A stretch of 64,000 nt of DNA from RHLJ01 sp965222205 (GTDB lineage Bacteria; Bacteroidota; Rhodothermia; Balneolales; Balneolaceae). Below, in pieces: positions 44,860 to 52,945 of this stretch (positions within the stretch are counted from its first letter, which is position 1; the number at the start of each line of letters is the position of its first letter). The notes below the pieces were generated by a model. The model saw only the letters and a program-made list of their open reading frames with translations, did no database searches and was not told where the DNA came from. The translations under genes were made by a program, and so were the position numbers. The stretch lies in the NCBI GenBank assembly GCA_965222205.1, contig OZ244932.1:2666001-2730000 (forward strand), given 5' to 3'.

Positions 44860-45570
44860 TTAACTAACAAAATGTATCGCTTTGGGAAGGCCTTCTGAAT
44901 CGTAGCTTACTTCTGAAGGGAAGGTTTTTATGCCATCAGTTTGAGACTTTTTGGCATAATAGGCGAGCGCCATAGCGTCCACTATATCATCTTCTCCTAC
45001 ATCCCTCCGACGCCATTCCTCTTTTATATCCCGAAAAAAATCATCTGCAACAGGTTCTTTTTCTTTGATGAGTTCTAGCCTGTGACGAATCCCTTTCTTC
45101 AGATTTTTCTTTTGGAAGATCATTCCACCGTTCAACTTTTGAAAAAGTAATTCCGGATGGCTCTCAAGTACCTTCTCTTTAAATGCTTCATTCTCTCTCA
45201 ATAACCGGTCAAGCATTTTGATTTTTGGAGTAATATTCCATGCCTGAAGTGAAAGTTTTTTTTCTGTCCAGTCAAAACTGATCATATTGGCTTCTACATA
45301 ACTCGGGGCATCCAATGCAGGGCGAATGGGCGGAGTAAACACACTTGGAGCATACTCACTACCCAATTTTTTCCTAAGTAAGGCGTCGCATTCACGGGTA
45401 TATTCTTCGTCTTCCAGCCCGATAGGCATGTCGATAAAAATTCGGTCGTATGATTCAAAAGCTATTTTTAAATCTTCTTCTGTTTCAATGACTTGATACT
45501 TCTCCTCATCCTTATCAAAGCTGATGAGAATCCAACCTAGTTTACACCCGTCAATGCCTGCTGTTTTCAT
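44860..45570 (-). CDS. DUF429 protein (RNase H-like fold)
   Basis: 236 residues. 'GIDGCKLGWILISF' (5-18) with the first Asp, 'DRIFIDMPIGL' (about 42-52) with a second, and 'DVGEDDIVDAMALAYYA' near residue 195 with a third give the acidic pattern of the RNase H/actin-like fold typical of DUF429. Predicted nuclease-like or nucleotide-binding, but no activity is established. ATG at 45570. Its last codons are duplicated 630 bases downstream. Confidence 0.8.
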   Translation of the reverse strand: MKTAGIDGCKLGWILISFDKDEEKYQVIETEEDLKIAFESYDRIFIDMPIGLEDEEYTRECDALLRKKLGSEYAPSVFTPPIRPALDAPSYVEANMISFDWTEKKLSLQAWNITPKIKMLDRLLRENEAFKEKVLESHPELLFQKLNGGMIFQKKNLKKGIRHRLELIKEKEPVADDFFRDIKEEWRRRDVGEDDIVDAMALAYYAKKSQTDGIKTFPSEVSYDSEGLPKAIHFVS

Positions 45571-45660
45571 AAATAATGCTAATTAATATCCGCCACTAAA
45601 GCACAAAATCACTAAAAGTATTTGTGTTTTAGTGTTTCCGTGGCTAATCAACCAACGTTC

Positions 45661-47433
45661 CTACTTCAACGTTCTTTTCAGGGAAATGTGAAGTTCATTT
45701 AGTTGCTCGGTATCTACTTCTGCCGGCGAGTTGTCCATCATACTTTGAGCACGTTGATTTTTTGGAAACGCAATTACATCCCTTAAACTTCTTGCCCCCG
45801 TCAATAACATTACAATTCTATCTAATCCCAGAGCGATTCCGCCATGAGGGGGAGCACCATATTTAAAGGCATCGAGTAGAAAGCCAAACTTTTCTTCCGC
45901 TTCTTCTCCTCCAATACCCAATAACTCAAACATCCTCTGCTGAACTTCTCTGTTGTGAATACGAATTGAGCCACCGCCAATTTCTGATCCATTCAGAACC
46001 AGGTCATAAGCACGTGCTTTCACCGAAGCAGGATCAGAATCCAGTTTGTCCATGTCTTCTTCTTTTGGAGAAGTGAACGGGTGATGCATTGCATGATATC
46101 GTCGGGTTTCCTCATCCCACTCCAGAAGTGGAAAATCGGTTACCCAAAGTAAATTGTAAGCTTCTTTATCAATCAGATCAAATGCCTCTCCTACCATTAA
46201 CCGAAGGTGTCCGAGTTGCTCTAATACATCTGGCTTTGGTCCGGCCAACATGAAAACAAGATCTCCGGTTTTTGCGCCTGATGCTTCCACCATCTCGCTT
46301 ACAATTTCAGGCGTAAGGAACTTACCTACACTACATAACGGACCATCTTCCTGCATTTTGATATAAATCAATCCGCCAGCGCCGGCTTCTTTCTTAGCGC
46401 GATCCGTCCATCGATCAATTTCACCACGCCCCATGGTTCCCAATCCCGGAATGGTAAATCCTACTACACCCCCACCATTGGCTACGGTGCCTGAGAATAC
46501 TTTGAACTCCGCATCTTTTACCGTTTCTGAGAAATCAACAAATTCCAATCCAAAACGAGTATCCGGTTTATCTGACCCATAGGTGTTCATGGCATCATCA
46601 TAAGTCATTCTCGGGAATGGAGATTCAATATCTTTTCCAATTGTTTCCTTGAAAATCTTTTGAATTAACCCTTCATGATGAGAAAAAACGGCTTCTTCGT
46701 CTACAAAGCTCATCTCAACATCAATCTGTGTGAATTCCGGCTGTCGATCGGCCCGTAAGTCCTCATCCCTGAAGCACTTGGTAATCTGGAAATAGCGGTC
46801 ATACCCGGAAACCATCAATAATTGTTTGTAAGTCTGCGGACTTTGGGGAAGCGCAAAAAACTTACCTGGATTAACACGACTCGGAACCAGATAATCACGA
46901 GCTCCTTCCGGAGTGCTTTTCATCAATACCGGAGTTTCAACCTCCGCGAAATCATGTTCGTGGTAGTACGATCGAATAGCCTGATATGCTTTCGAACGCA
47001 TCATCAGTTTTTGCTGCATTTCTGGTCGCCGAAGATCTAGATAGCGATACCTTAGGCGAACCTCTTCGTTAGTTGTAATTCCATCTTTGACTTCAAACGG
47101 AGGTGTTTCTGCTTCTGAGTAAATCACCAAATCAGTTACTTCGATTTCTATCTCACCGGTAATCAAATTCGGGTTGATGTTTTCGTCACCACGCTCGATT
47201 ACTTTTCCTTTAATACCGATTACATATTCTGCTCTCAAATCTTCAGCTCTTGCATGCAGATCGCTATCTTCTTCTGTGAATACAATTTGTGTAACGCCGT
47301 AGCGGTCGCGGAGATCAATAAAAATAAGTCCGCCCAGGTCTCTTCTTGGCCCAACCCAGCCATTAAGGGTTACTTCCTGCCCGATATGTTCCGCTTTTAA
47401 CTCGCCACAGGTATGTGTTCTTTTTAAGGTCAT
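45661..47433 (-). CDS. aspS: Aspartate--tRNA ligase
   Basis: 590-residue bacterial-type AspRS: N-terminal OB anticodon domain ('LNGWVGPRRDLGGLIFIDLR'), class II core with motif 2 'YFQITKCFRDEDLRADRQPE', the bacterial GAD insertion (about 290-400), 'GGSIRIHNREVQ' and motif 3 'GIALGLDRIVMLL'. Charges tRNA-Asp; whether it is discriminating or also charges tRNA-Asn cannot be seen, and no gatCAB is in the window. ATG at 47433; divergent from a membrane protein gene. Confidence 0.97.
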   Translation of the reverse strand: MTLKRTHTCGELKAEHIGQEVTLNGWVGPRRDLGGLIFIDLRDRYGVTQIVFTEEDSDLHARAEDLRAEYVIGIKGKVIERGDENINPNLITGEIEIEVTDLVIYSEAETPPFEVKDGITTNEEVRLRYRYLDLRRPEMQQKLMMRSKAYQAIRSYYHEHDFAEVETPVLMKSTPEGARDYLVPSRVNPGKFFALPQSPQTYKQLLMVSGYDRYFQITKCFRDEDLRADRQPEFTQIDVEMSFVDEEAVFSHHEGLIQKIFKETIGKDIESPFPRMTYDDAMNTYGSDKPDTRFGLEFVDFSETVKDAEFKVFSGTVANGGGVVGFTIPGLGTMGRGEIDRWTDRAKKEAGAGGLIYIKMQEDGPLCSVGKFLTPEIVSEMVEASGAKTGDLVFMLAGPKPDVLEQLGHLRLMVGEAFDLIDKEAYNLLWVTDFPLLEWDEETRRYHAMHHPFTSPKEEDMDKLDSDPASVKARAYDLVLNGSEIGGGSIRIHNREVQQRMFELLGIGGEEAEEKFGFLLDAFKYGAPPHGGIALGLDRIVMLLTGARSLRDVIAFPKNQRAQSMMDNSPAEVDTEQLNELHISLKRTLK

Positions 47434-47517
47434 TTTTTGTTCGATGAATCGTGGAGTGATATTTTATGTTGCAAAGGCGCAGAAAATACGCATTATGAAA
47501 ACGAATCGCTTGCTTCC

Positions 47518-47940
47518 GTGGACTTAAACCTCATTTTTCTTATAAATCTTTCAGCTTCTCTTTTCCTTACCGGGCTAATCTGGACAATTCAGCTGGTTCA
47601 CTATCCGTCTTTTCATTTTGTGGATAAAAACGGTTTCAGCGAATTTCATTCATTTCATAACCGAAAAATCAGTTTTCTTGTAGTACCTGTTATGATTACA
47701 GAACTCATAACCTCCGGCTTTCTATGGTGGAATGATGAAGTATTCAGCCTGAATGCGATAGGATTTTATATAGTGTGTTTGATCTGGCTTTCGACCTTTC
47801 TCTTATCTGTGCCAAATCACGCTAAACTTGCTAAAGGTAAAGATGATAGCGTAATAGATAGCCTTGTGAATACGAACTGGGTGAGAACCGTACTATGGAC
47901 TTTGAAGGCAGGATTATCGATCTACGTACTTTTCTTTTGA
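47518..47940 (+). CDS. Four-helix membrane protein, unknown
   Basis: 140 residues from a GTG at 47518, which directly precedes the first helix; a TTG at 47437 would add 27 unlikely residues and nearly touch the aspS start. Four membrane segments (about 5-25, 55-75, 82-102, 120-140). 'WTIQLVHYPSFHFVD' and 'FHSFHNRKISFLVVPVMI' with several His are recognisable as a conserved family of small bacterial membrane proteins of unknown role (DUF1772-like in layout). It ends with TGA, followed at once by a palindromic repeat. Confidence 0.7.
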   Translation: MDLNLIFLINLSASLFLTGLIWTIQLVHYPSFHFVDKNGFSEFHSFHNRKISFLVVPVMITELITSGFLWWNDEVFSLNAIGFYIVCLIWLSTFLLSVPNHAKLAKGKDDSVIDSLVNTNWVRTVLWTLKAGLSIYVLFF

Positions 47941-47941
47941 C

Positions 47942-48048
47942 GTCATCCTGAACTCGTTTCAGGATCTTATGGAAAGGCTCAGTTTTAAAATTTGTCCTAC
48001 AATTAATTTAAAAAACCTACAAAGATCCCGGATCAAGTCCGGGATGAC
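47942..48048. repeat. RPE-like palindromic element, intergenic copy
   Basis: 107 bases with ends GTCATCC and GGATGAC. Two hairpins face each other: TCCTGAA/TTCAGGA at the left and TCCCGGA/TCCGGGA at the right, separated by an A/T-rich middle. Same plan and end sequence as the element inside the ABC-F gene at 19196-19263. It lies just after the stop of the membrane protein and could act as its terminator. Confidence 0.8.
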
Positions 48049-48161
48049 CCTCGCTAGGTGTATTCTGGAAACTTATTTTTGCCAAACTGATTTTTTTAAC
48101 TACTTTAGCTGTCCTTTTAAAAGATATCAGATACAACTCATTGAGCCTGGGGAGGTCTTAA

Positions 48162-48800
48162 ATGGGGACAATCAAAACGATTGTTGCAGATGGCAACGAA
48201 ATATTCAGGCATGGACTAAGTTCCATTCTTCGCGAAGCCGACTTCGAAATTTGTAGTGAAGTCGACAACGGTGCGTTGATACTTACCGCTTACGAAAGTG
48301 TGAATCCAGATTTATGTGTCCTTTCTTTTTCGATGCCTGAAATAAGCGGAATTCAGCTAGCTAATAAAATCACGGAGAAGTACCCCAACGCCAACGTATT
48401 AATGATGGCTGATTCCGACGCTGATACTGTTCTGAATGATTTTCTCGACTCCGGCGCAAATGGGCTTCTATTAAAGTCTGCACATCAAATCGAACTGGTC
48501 GATGCAGCATTAAAAGTTGCCAATGGCGAGAATTTCCTGGGCAAGCAGTTCTCAAAAATGATGACCCGCGAGTATCTGCGTTTAGCCCGAATGCGAAAAG
48601 GAAAAAAACAGATTACGCACCGCGAAAAGGAAGTTCTGTCTCTGTTAGTAGAAGGGATGACAAGCTCCGAAATTGCAGAAAAATTGTTTATCAGCCCCAG
48701 AACCGTAGATAAACACCGTACTAACCTCCTTAAAAAATTGGGGCAAAAAAATACTGCTGGTTTAGTTCGGTTTGCACTTCAGAATAAACATCTGGTTTAA
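48162..48800 (+). CDS. LuxR/NarL-type response regulator with degenerate receiver
   Basis: 212 residues: receiver domain (1-125) and a NarL/LuxR helix-turn-helix ('ITHREKEVLSLLVEGMTSSE', 'LFISPRTVDKHRTNLLKKLG', about 145-200). At the phosphorylation site the strand reads 'VLSFSMPEISG' instead of the usual V-L-x-D-x-S-M-P, so the Asp is replaced by Ser; the N-terminal acidic pair is reduced to 'VADGNE', while the Lys ('LLLKSA') is kept. Hence probably a pseudo-receiver that works without phosphorylation. Strong GGGGAGG site before the ATG. No kinase nearby. Confidence 0.92.
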   Translation: MGTIKTIVADGNEIFRHGLSSILREADFEICSEVDNGALILTAYESVNPDLCVLSFSMPEISGIQLANKITEKYPNANVLMMADSDADTVLNDFLDSGANGLLLKSAHQIELVDAALKVANGENFLGKQFSKMMTREYLRLARMRKGKKQITHREKEVLSLLVEGMTSSEIAEKLFISPRTVDKHRTNLLKKLGQKNTAGLVRFALQNKHLV

Positions 48801-49443
48801 CTCTTTTCATCCACCTTGTAAACGACCTTAACTATGGGTTTTATTTGTCTGTACTTTTGTATGGACAAAAGTACCAAAAACCACCGCCAGCAACTGCTTC
48901 ACGGGTTCGTCAAAGATTCTATTGAATAAATCCGAAGGTCCATGTTCTTGAAAGTCAGATCTATTTTCCATCCGGAGCGGATTTATTCCCCTACCGGGTC
49001 ATAGAACCTTTGGACTTACTTTTCCGCTCACCAGTTTAAGGTCGGAAATTTTTAAGAAATCATATAAAGTGTTCAGGCATTGGAGTTGTGAAGGAGTAGC
49101 AGATATTCATCCTAACTCCAGAATATTTGGCCTTAGAATTATTGATGGAGGAAGCTGAGATAAAGTGAGCGTCTCCGAAGGAGAAATAAATTCACACAGG
49201 CTCAACATTATTATATGCATTGAAGGAACGAAGACCATTGAATTTATTTAGTGAGTGGAATCGAAGCGCATCAATAATTCTCAGCCTTGATTTTTTGCTA
49301 CTTTTGCATCAAGGCAAAAGTACAGCATAGGGTACTACGTATAATTACGTAGTCAAATTACGTAAAAGCATCTATTGAGCAATGGCAGGCATTAGAGTAA
49401 GTTCTATCTGCAAATGGGGTAATAGCCGTCTGTAGATGATATT
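48801..49443. other. Gene-free stretch bounded by two similar hairpins
   Basis: No open frame with coding character. A 10-bp stem with a 4-base loop at 48851-48874 (GTACTTTTGT/ACAAAAGTAC) and a related 9-bp stem with a 6-base loop at 49299-49322 (TACTTTTGC/GCAAAAGTA) face each other about 450 bases apart. Next comes CTACGTA-TAAT-TACGTAG (49335-49352). It may be a decayed mobile element or hold a non-coding RNA ending at the terminator at 49444. Confidence 0.5.
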
Positions 49444-49478
49444 AGCCGTCGACCATTGATTTGGGGACGGCTTTTTTA
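49444..49478 (+). terminator. Rho-independent terminator without an adjacent upstream gene
   Basis: AGCCGTC (49444-49450) pairs with GACGGCT (49466-49472) and is followed by TTTTTT on the plus strand. The nearest plus-strand gene ends 640 bases upstream, so the terminated transcript may be a non-coding RNA. An extra 'TAGCCGTC' lies at 49426. Confidence 0.6.
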
Positions 49479-50114
49479 TTGAGAGTCTTTATTATCTGAC
49501 AATTGCTTCAGCTTCACTTCTCTTAATTGGTTCATGTAGTTTTGATCATCAACCATACCAGATAATGCAAATAAGTCGTAGGCTGCTCCCAGGAAGAAGG
49601 CTCCCCCGGTAAATAACCATCCTATTCCCGTTCCTATCCGTCCAAGATAGAAGCGATGAAGCCCTAACATTCCAAAACCTCCGAAAAACCAAAGCAAGTA
49701 AGCAATCGCTTTTGATTTTTGCTGAGAGCTATACTGATTAATAACAACATCTCTGACCTTTCTTTTCTTCCCGCCCGTTTTAAAAATGAACTCCTTTATA
49801 CTTTGAAGAAGTCGTTTAGCAAACCGTTTTAACTGAACATGCCCGGTAGTCTGGATTTCTAACTCGCCTGAAATCATTTCCTCTTCAAAAATGAACTCGT
49901 CCAGCAATTTATTCAGGTTAATAGTCCCTGTTTGAAAGGCATTTATTTTTCGATTGAGATTTTTGAGTGAATCTGAAATAGTAATAGCCAGACTTGTCGT
50001 CCGAACCGACTCTGTTTCATCCAGATTGGAAAGCAACCCTTCATATCTCTTGGAAGCTTCTTCAAAAACTTGTCTCGCCTGCGCTATTAATTCAAACTGA
50101 TCTGCTTTTTTCAA
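49476..50114 (-). CDS. TM2-domain protein
   Basis: 212 residues: a helical, probably coiled-coil N-terminal region (1-125), then a TM2 domain (about 133-185, 'KSKAIAYLLWFFGGFGMLGL', 'HRFYLGR', 'YDLFALSG'), two helices joined by the conserved D/H-R-F-Y-L-G loop. TM2 proteins are widespread, of unknown function. TTG start at 50114; no ATG is available in frame nearby. The C-terminus overlaps the plus-strand terminator by three bases. Confidence 0.8.
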   Translation of the reverse strand: MKKADQFELIAQARQVFEEASKRYEGLLSNLDETESVRTTSLAITISDSLKNLNRKINAFQTGTINLNKLLDEFIFEEEMISGELEIQTTGHVQLKRFAKRLLQSIKEFIFKTGGKKRKVRDVVINQYSSQQKSKAIAYLLWFFGGFGMLGLHRFYLGRIGTGIGWLFTGGAFFLGAAYDLFALSGMVDDQNYMNQLREVKLKQLSDNKDSQ

Positions 50115-50166
50115 TGGTGCTGATTCTATTCGTGATTTTTAACTGCTGAACTCCTTCGATGAATAA

Positions 50167-50391
50167 GAAAATAAGTTTCTTGCTAAATGTCGACTAGTAA
50201 AATGCAAAGAACGCTTTCGGGATTTGCGTGGACTAACCTCTCATGCCAGACATGCACACGATTTATCGAGAGAAGAAATCTATGATATTATCCAAACCGA
50301 AAAGGATGAAAAAGGTGACTTCTGGAAAATCCTTGCTGGAGCTGGCGCTTTATTCCGAGGGATTATCGGAAGTAGTTTTTTTCGGAAATGA
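50167..50391 (+). pseudogene. Start-less coding fragment, unknown family
   Basis: An open frame of 74 codons, with stop at 50389-50391, reads like a real protein ('LTSHARHAHDLSREEIYDII', then 'FWKILAGAGALFRGIIGSSF') but has no ATG, GTG or TTG before the conserved-looking part and is closed by TAA at 50164. Probably the remains of a longer gene. Family not recognised. It lies between the TM2 gene and the AT-rich FRG unit, where gene debris accumulates. Confidence 0.4.
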
Positions 50392-50448
50392 TCAGGCTTT
50401 CTTATTACATCTTAATTACATTAATTTATAAAGTTTAATTAATGTTTT

Positions 50449-50568
50449 ATGCTAAAGAAAATCACTCTACTTACTCCATTATTTCTACTCTTATCTTTTA
50501 TTAGTATTTCAGTTGCTCAGGAAGTTTTAATTGATGATGAAGAAACACAGATTACAAGATTTTTCTAA
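50449..50568 (+). CDS. Short ORF with signal peptide, possibly truncated
   Basis: 39 codons: 'LKKITLLTPLFLLLSFISIS' followed by 'VAQEVLIDDEE' looks like a signal peptide and the start of a mature secreted protein, which then ends at TAA (50566). In another frame the next 90 bases from an ATGATG near 50534 also read smoothly ('DRNKILSDINRMSLIIEKLY'), so a frameshifted secreted-protein gene is as likely as a true small peptide. Confidence 0.3.
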   Translation: MLKKITLLTPLFLLLSFISISVAQEVLIDDEETQITRFF

Positions 50569-50670
50569 GAAAAATGACAGGAATAAAATACTGTCAGATA
50601 TTAATAGGATGTCTTTAATAATAGAAAAGCTATATACTTAGCTAAGTTATTTCGTTTATCTTAATATTGA

Positions 50671-51516
50671 ATGACAAAAGAAAATATTCATAATTACTAC
50701 TTCGATTTATCAGAACCCATAATACTCAAAGATATTAAGAGTATTCTCTCACTTAATACTCAAAAAGAGTTTTACAGATTAGGTAGTACTGAACCCCCAA
50801 ATCATACAGATTATTTTGGTAATTATTCTTTAAATCTAAGTCAACCTCTAGTTGGACACTCTACTAGTGGGATTTTTCGTGGTCAAATTAAGGATTGGGC
50901 TCTTCTACCAAAAGCCTTCAGAGAAATAAAAATCGATAAAACCATTTCTAATCAGGCTGAAATTACTCAGACCTTTAAGTTTTCGATTTTATTAAGGAAT
51001 TTCTCAGATTTTTGTGATAGAGAAGAGATACAGAATCCAAATTTTCCAAAAAACGTTTCCGATCGCTTATCAATAGCGCAACATTTTGGAATGAAAACAA
51101 ATTTATTAGATTGGTCTCTTAATATATTTACTGCAATATTCTTTGCTCTTAGAGAGGTTTATTCCAATGAAGATTTTACCAATAATTTTACAGTATATAT
51201 ATATCATATTGAAGATGAAAGGTTTTTAGACTCTGGAATTCCCGATAAGGAATATGAGAAATTTCCAAAATCTTCATTGATTAAACCATATGCTATTGAT
51301 AGAAGAATTGAAAGGCAAAAGGGTGTTTTTACTTTTCACCCTTATCCGGGTTTAGAGGAAAATAAAATCCCTGTAAAGAGATATATGATTAATGATTGGA
51401 ATCTAATTAGAGATTTAATAAACCTAATGAAAGGGTTTGGTTATACTGAAGATTATTTTTTTCCAGATTATGCAGGAATTGCAAATGCAGTTATATCAGA
51501 TGGTCCTCTTCGATAG
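50671..51516 (+). CDS. FRG-domain protein
   Basis: 281 residues with the FRG domain, named for the Phe-Arg-Gly motif seen here at 69-71 ('GIFRGQIKDWALLPKAFRE'), and the second conserved block 'LSIAQHFGMKTNLLDWS' (133-149) followed by 'NIFTAIFFALREVY'. FRG proteins are common in phage-defence and other accessory islands, often with a partner gene; the biochemical activity is not settled, although an ADP-ribosyltransferase-like fold has been suggested. ATG at 50671 after TATTGA, no clear ribosome site. Markedly AT-rich. Two further ORFs follow with overlap or tiny gaps, indicating an operon. Confidence 0.85.
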   Translation: MTKENIHNYYFDLSEPIILKDIKSILSLNTQKEFYRLGSTEPPNHTDYFGNYSLNLSQPLVGHSTSGIFRGQIKDWALLPKAFREIKIDKTISNQAEITQTFKFSILLRNFSDFCDREEIQNPNFPKNVSDRLSIAQHFGMKTNLLDWSLNIFTAIFFALREVYSNEDFTNNFTVYIYHIEDERFLDSGIPDKEYEKFPKSSLIKPYAIDRRIERQKGVFTFHPYPGLEENKIPVKRYMINDWNLIRDLINLMKGFGYTEDYFFPDYAGIANAVISDGPLR

Positions 51517-51601
51517 ATACTTTGATTTCAATGATGTACAATATGAATGGCAAGAGGCTACCATTCAGTTGTATGTGATAGGTGATAAGTTAGAAGGATA
51601 A
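51500..51601 (+). CDS. 33-residue ORF bridging the FRG gene and the next gene
   Basis: ATG at 51500 overlaps the last 17 bases of the FRG gene in another frame, and TAA at 51599-51601 lies two bases before the next ATG. The peptide ('VLFDRYFDFNDVQYEWQEAT', then 'IQLYVIGDKLEG') has natural codon usage. It may be a real small protein, a translational coupling device, or the frameshifted C-terminus of the FRG protein. Confidence 0.35.
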   Translation: MVLFDRYFDFNDVQYEWQEATIQLYVIGDKLEG

Positions 51602-51603
51602 AA

Positions 51604-52785
51604 ATGGCTAGGAATATATTTACTCGACTTACTAAGCCAATACCATATACAGACGAAATTGAAGACTTTTATTTTAGTGAGTTAATCGAAAAACTTCTTA
51701 TAGCTGATAAACTCATAATCGATTCTAGCAGACTAAATGAAGTTTCATATTTAATAAATAATATTGGACTTGGTACAACAATCAGTCTGTTAGACTCTGG
51801 GGCAATTGAACTTCACAATGATTTAATAAAAATTAGTTCAATGAATAAACCCGAGCTAATTCAACAAAAAAAGGTAGAACTTAGATTAATGGGTCTTGAA
51901 CCTGAACATCATTTAGTGAAGTGCTTAACTAAGCTACGAAAAGATACAGGTCTAAATAGACGCAAATTCAGCGCTTTAGAGAGGTTTTTAATTCCCGTCA
52001 TTAGTAGATATGAAGATGAAATCCAAGTAGAGTTTTATTCTCAGTTTCATAATGATATAATGAATAAAACTCTTGCAGTAAAATCTTCAATATCTCAAAG
52101 ACTATTTCAATCCAAAGGAATAGTTATTGATCCAAATGAAATAGTATTTCATTTGGATCATACATTTAGAGATTTTAACGAATATAAATATGAAACTAAC
52201 CTTAGTTACTTAGCTAATTTGTCAGAAGAGGATCAGCATGAAGTAATAGTACGGAGCCTATTAGGATTTGATTCGTTGAATCAAAGGCTTTTGGCAATGA
52301 TGAATTATGATTCGATTATAGGCTTTAATGTTTCAAATTCTGAAATTCTTGACAAGAAATTGGAGTATATCTTTAATACCACAAAAATTGATCAGACTTT
52401 TGATAATTTAAGAGCTGTATTAGAATTTAAAAGATTACCTGATTTGAGTAATGTAAAACCTGATGAGATTGATCTTAGTAGAGTGCTAGAGTTGAGAGGA
52501 GCAAAGGAGATAGTTGAGTTTAGAGATTTCCTAGAAAACCTATCTGATCAAAAAGAACTTGACGAGATTCTTACCTCATATACTACCAAAGTTGGCAATA
52601 TATTAAATTCAGTTAGTGGTAAGACTTCAAAGTTATTGATGTTTGCTGGGGTTGAGACTATAGTCCCCTCCGCAGGTTTTGCTTTAGGAATTGTAGATGA
52701 GTTTATATTGGGAAAAGTTTTTAAAGAGAATAAGGCAGTAAGTTTTATTGATAATAAGATTCAAACTATTTACCAAGATGGATAA
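51604..52785 (+). CDS. Unrecognised 393-residue protein, probable partner of the FRG protein
   Basis: Soluble, mainly helical protein rich in Leu, Asn, Ile and Asp. I do not recognise a domain. The central part has pairs of helices ('RLLAMMNYDSIIGFNVSNSE', 'KLEYIFNTTKIDQTFDNLRA'); the region ~343-372 ('LLMFAGVETIVPSAGFALGI') is hydrophobic and could form a membrane hairpin or buried helices. It follows the FRG unit within a few bases, has the same low GC, and ends before a two-way terminator and a tRNA gene. Operon position and composition suggest a two-component accessory (possibly defence) module. Confidence 0.7.
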   Translation: MARNIFTRLTKPIPYTDEIEDFYFSELIEKLLIADKLIIDSSRLNEVSYLINNIGLGTTISLLDSGAIELHNDLIKISSMNKPELIQQKKVELRLMGLEPEHHLVKCLTKLRKDTGLNRRKFSALERFLIPVISRYEDEIQVEFYSQFHNDIMNKTLAVKSSISQRLFQSKGIVIDPNEIVFHLDHTFRDFNEYKYETNLSYLANLSEEDQHEVIVRSLLGFDSLNQRLLAMMNYDSIIGFNVSNSEILDKKLEYIFNTTKIDQTFDNLRAVLEFKRLPDLSNVKPDEIDLSRVLELRGAKEIVEFRDFLENLSDQKELDEILTSYTTKVGNILNSVSGKTSKLLMFAGVETIVPSAGFALGIVDEFILGKVFKENKAVSFIDNKIQTIYQDG

Positions 52786-52826
52786 ACCAAAAAGTTTTAC
52801 CATTGTTGCACCTCAGCAAAATAAAA

Positions 52827-52868
52827 AAGTCTTAAATAACTATTAAAATGTTACTTAAGGCTTTTATT
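52827..52868. terminator. Two-way terminator between the 393-residue gene and tRNA-Met
   Basis: Long interrupted stem pairing 52827-52840 (AAGTCTTAAATAAC) with 52850-52863 (GTTACTTAAGGCTT), with A runs before it and T runs after it on both strands. It can end the plus-strand operon and the minus-strand tRNA transcript. Confidence 0.55.
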
Positions 52869-52871
52869 TAG

Positions 52872-52945
52872 TAGCGTGGGACGGAATTGAACCGTCGACC
52901 TCACGATTATGAGTCGTGCGCTCTAACCATCTGAGCTACCACGCC
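52872..52945 (-). tRNA. tRNA-Met (anticodon CAT)
   Basis: 74 bases on the minus strand folding into a full cloverleaf: acceptor GGCGTGG/CCACGCT (G-T at the first pair) with discriminator A, D-arm with 'AGCTCAGATGGTTAGAGC', anticodon stem CACGA/TCGTG around loop CTCATAA, and T-arm with 'GGTTCAATTCC'. The anticodon stem lacks the three G-C pairs of initiator tRNA, so this is elongator Met, or the tRNA-Ile2 whose CAT is modified to lysidine. CCA is not encoded. Confidence 0.93.

Noticed and set aside
47969..48256. 95-residue frame across the intergenic palindrome
   Set aside because: Its content is the palindromic repeat and it overlaps the LuxR-type regulator start.
50243..50431. 62-residue frame starting at an ATG at 50243
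   Set aside because: Basic, low-complexity product; another frame over the same bases reads as a protein fragment.
50100..52945. Classical integration at tRNA-Met with a duplicated tRNA 3' end
   Set aside because: No copy of the tRNA 3' end was found near the other side of the AT-rich unit and no integrase is present.
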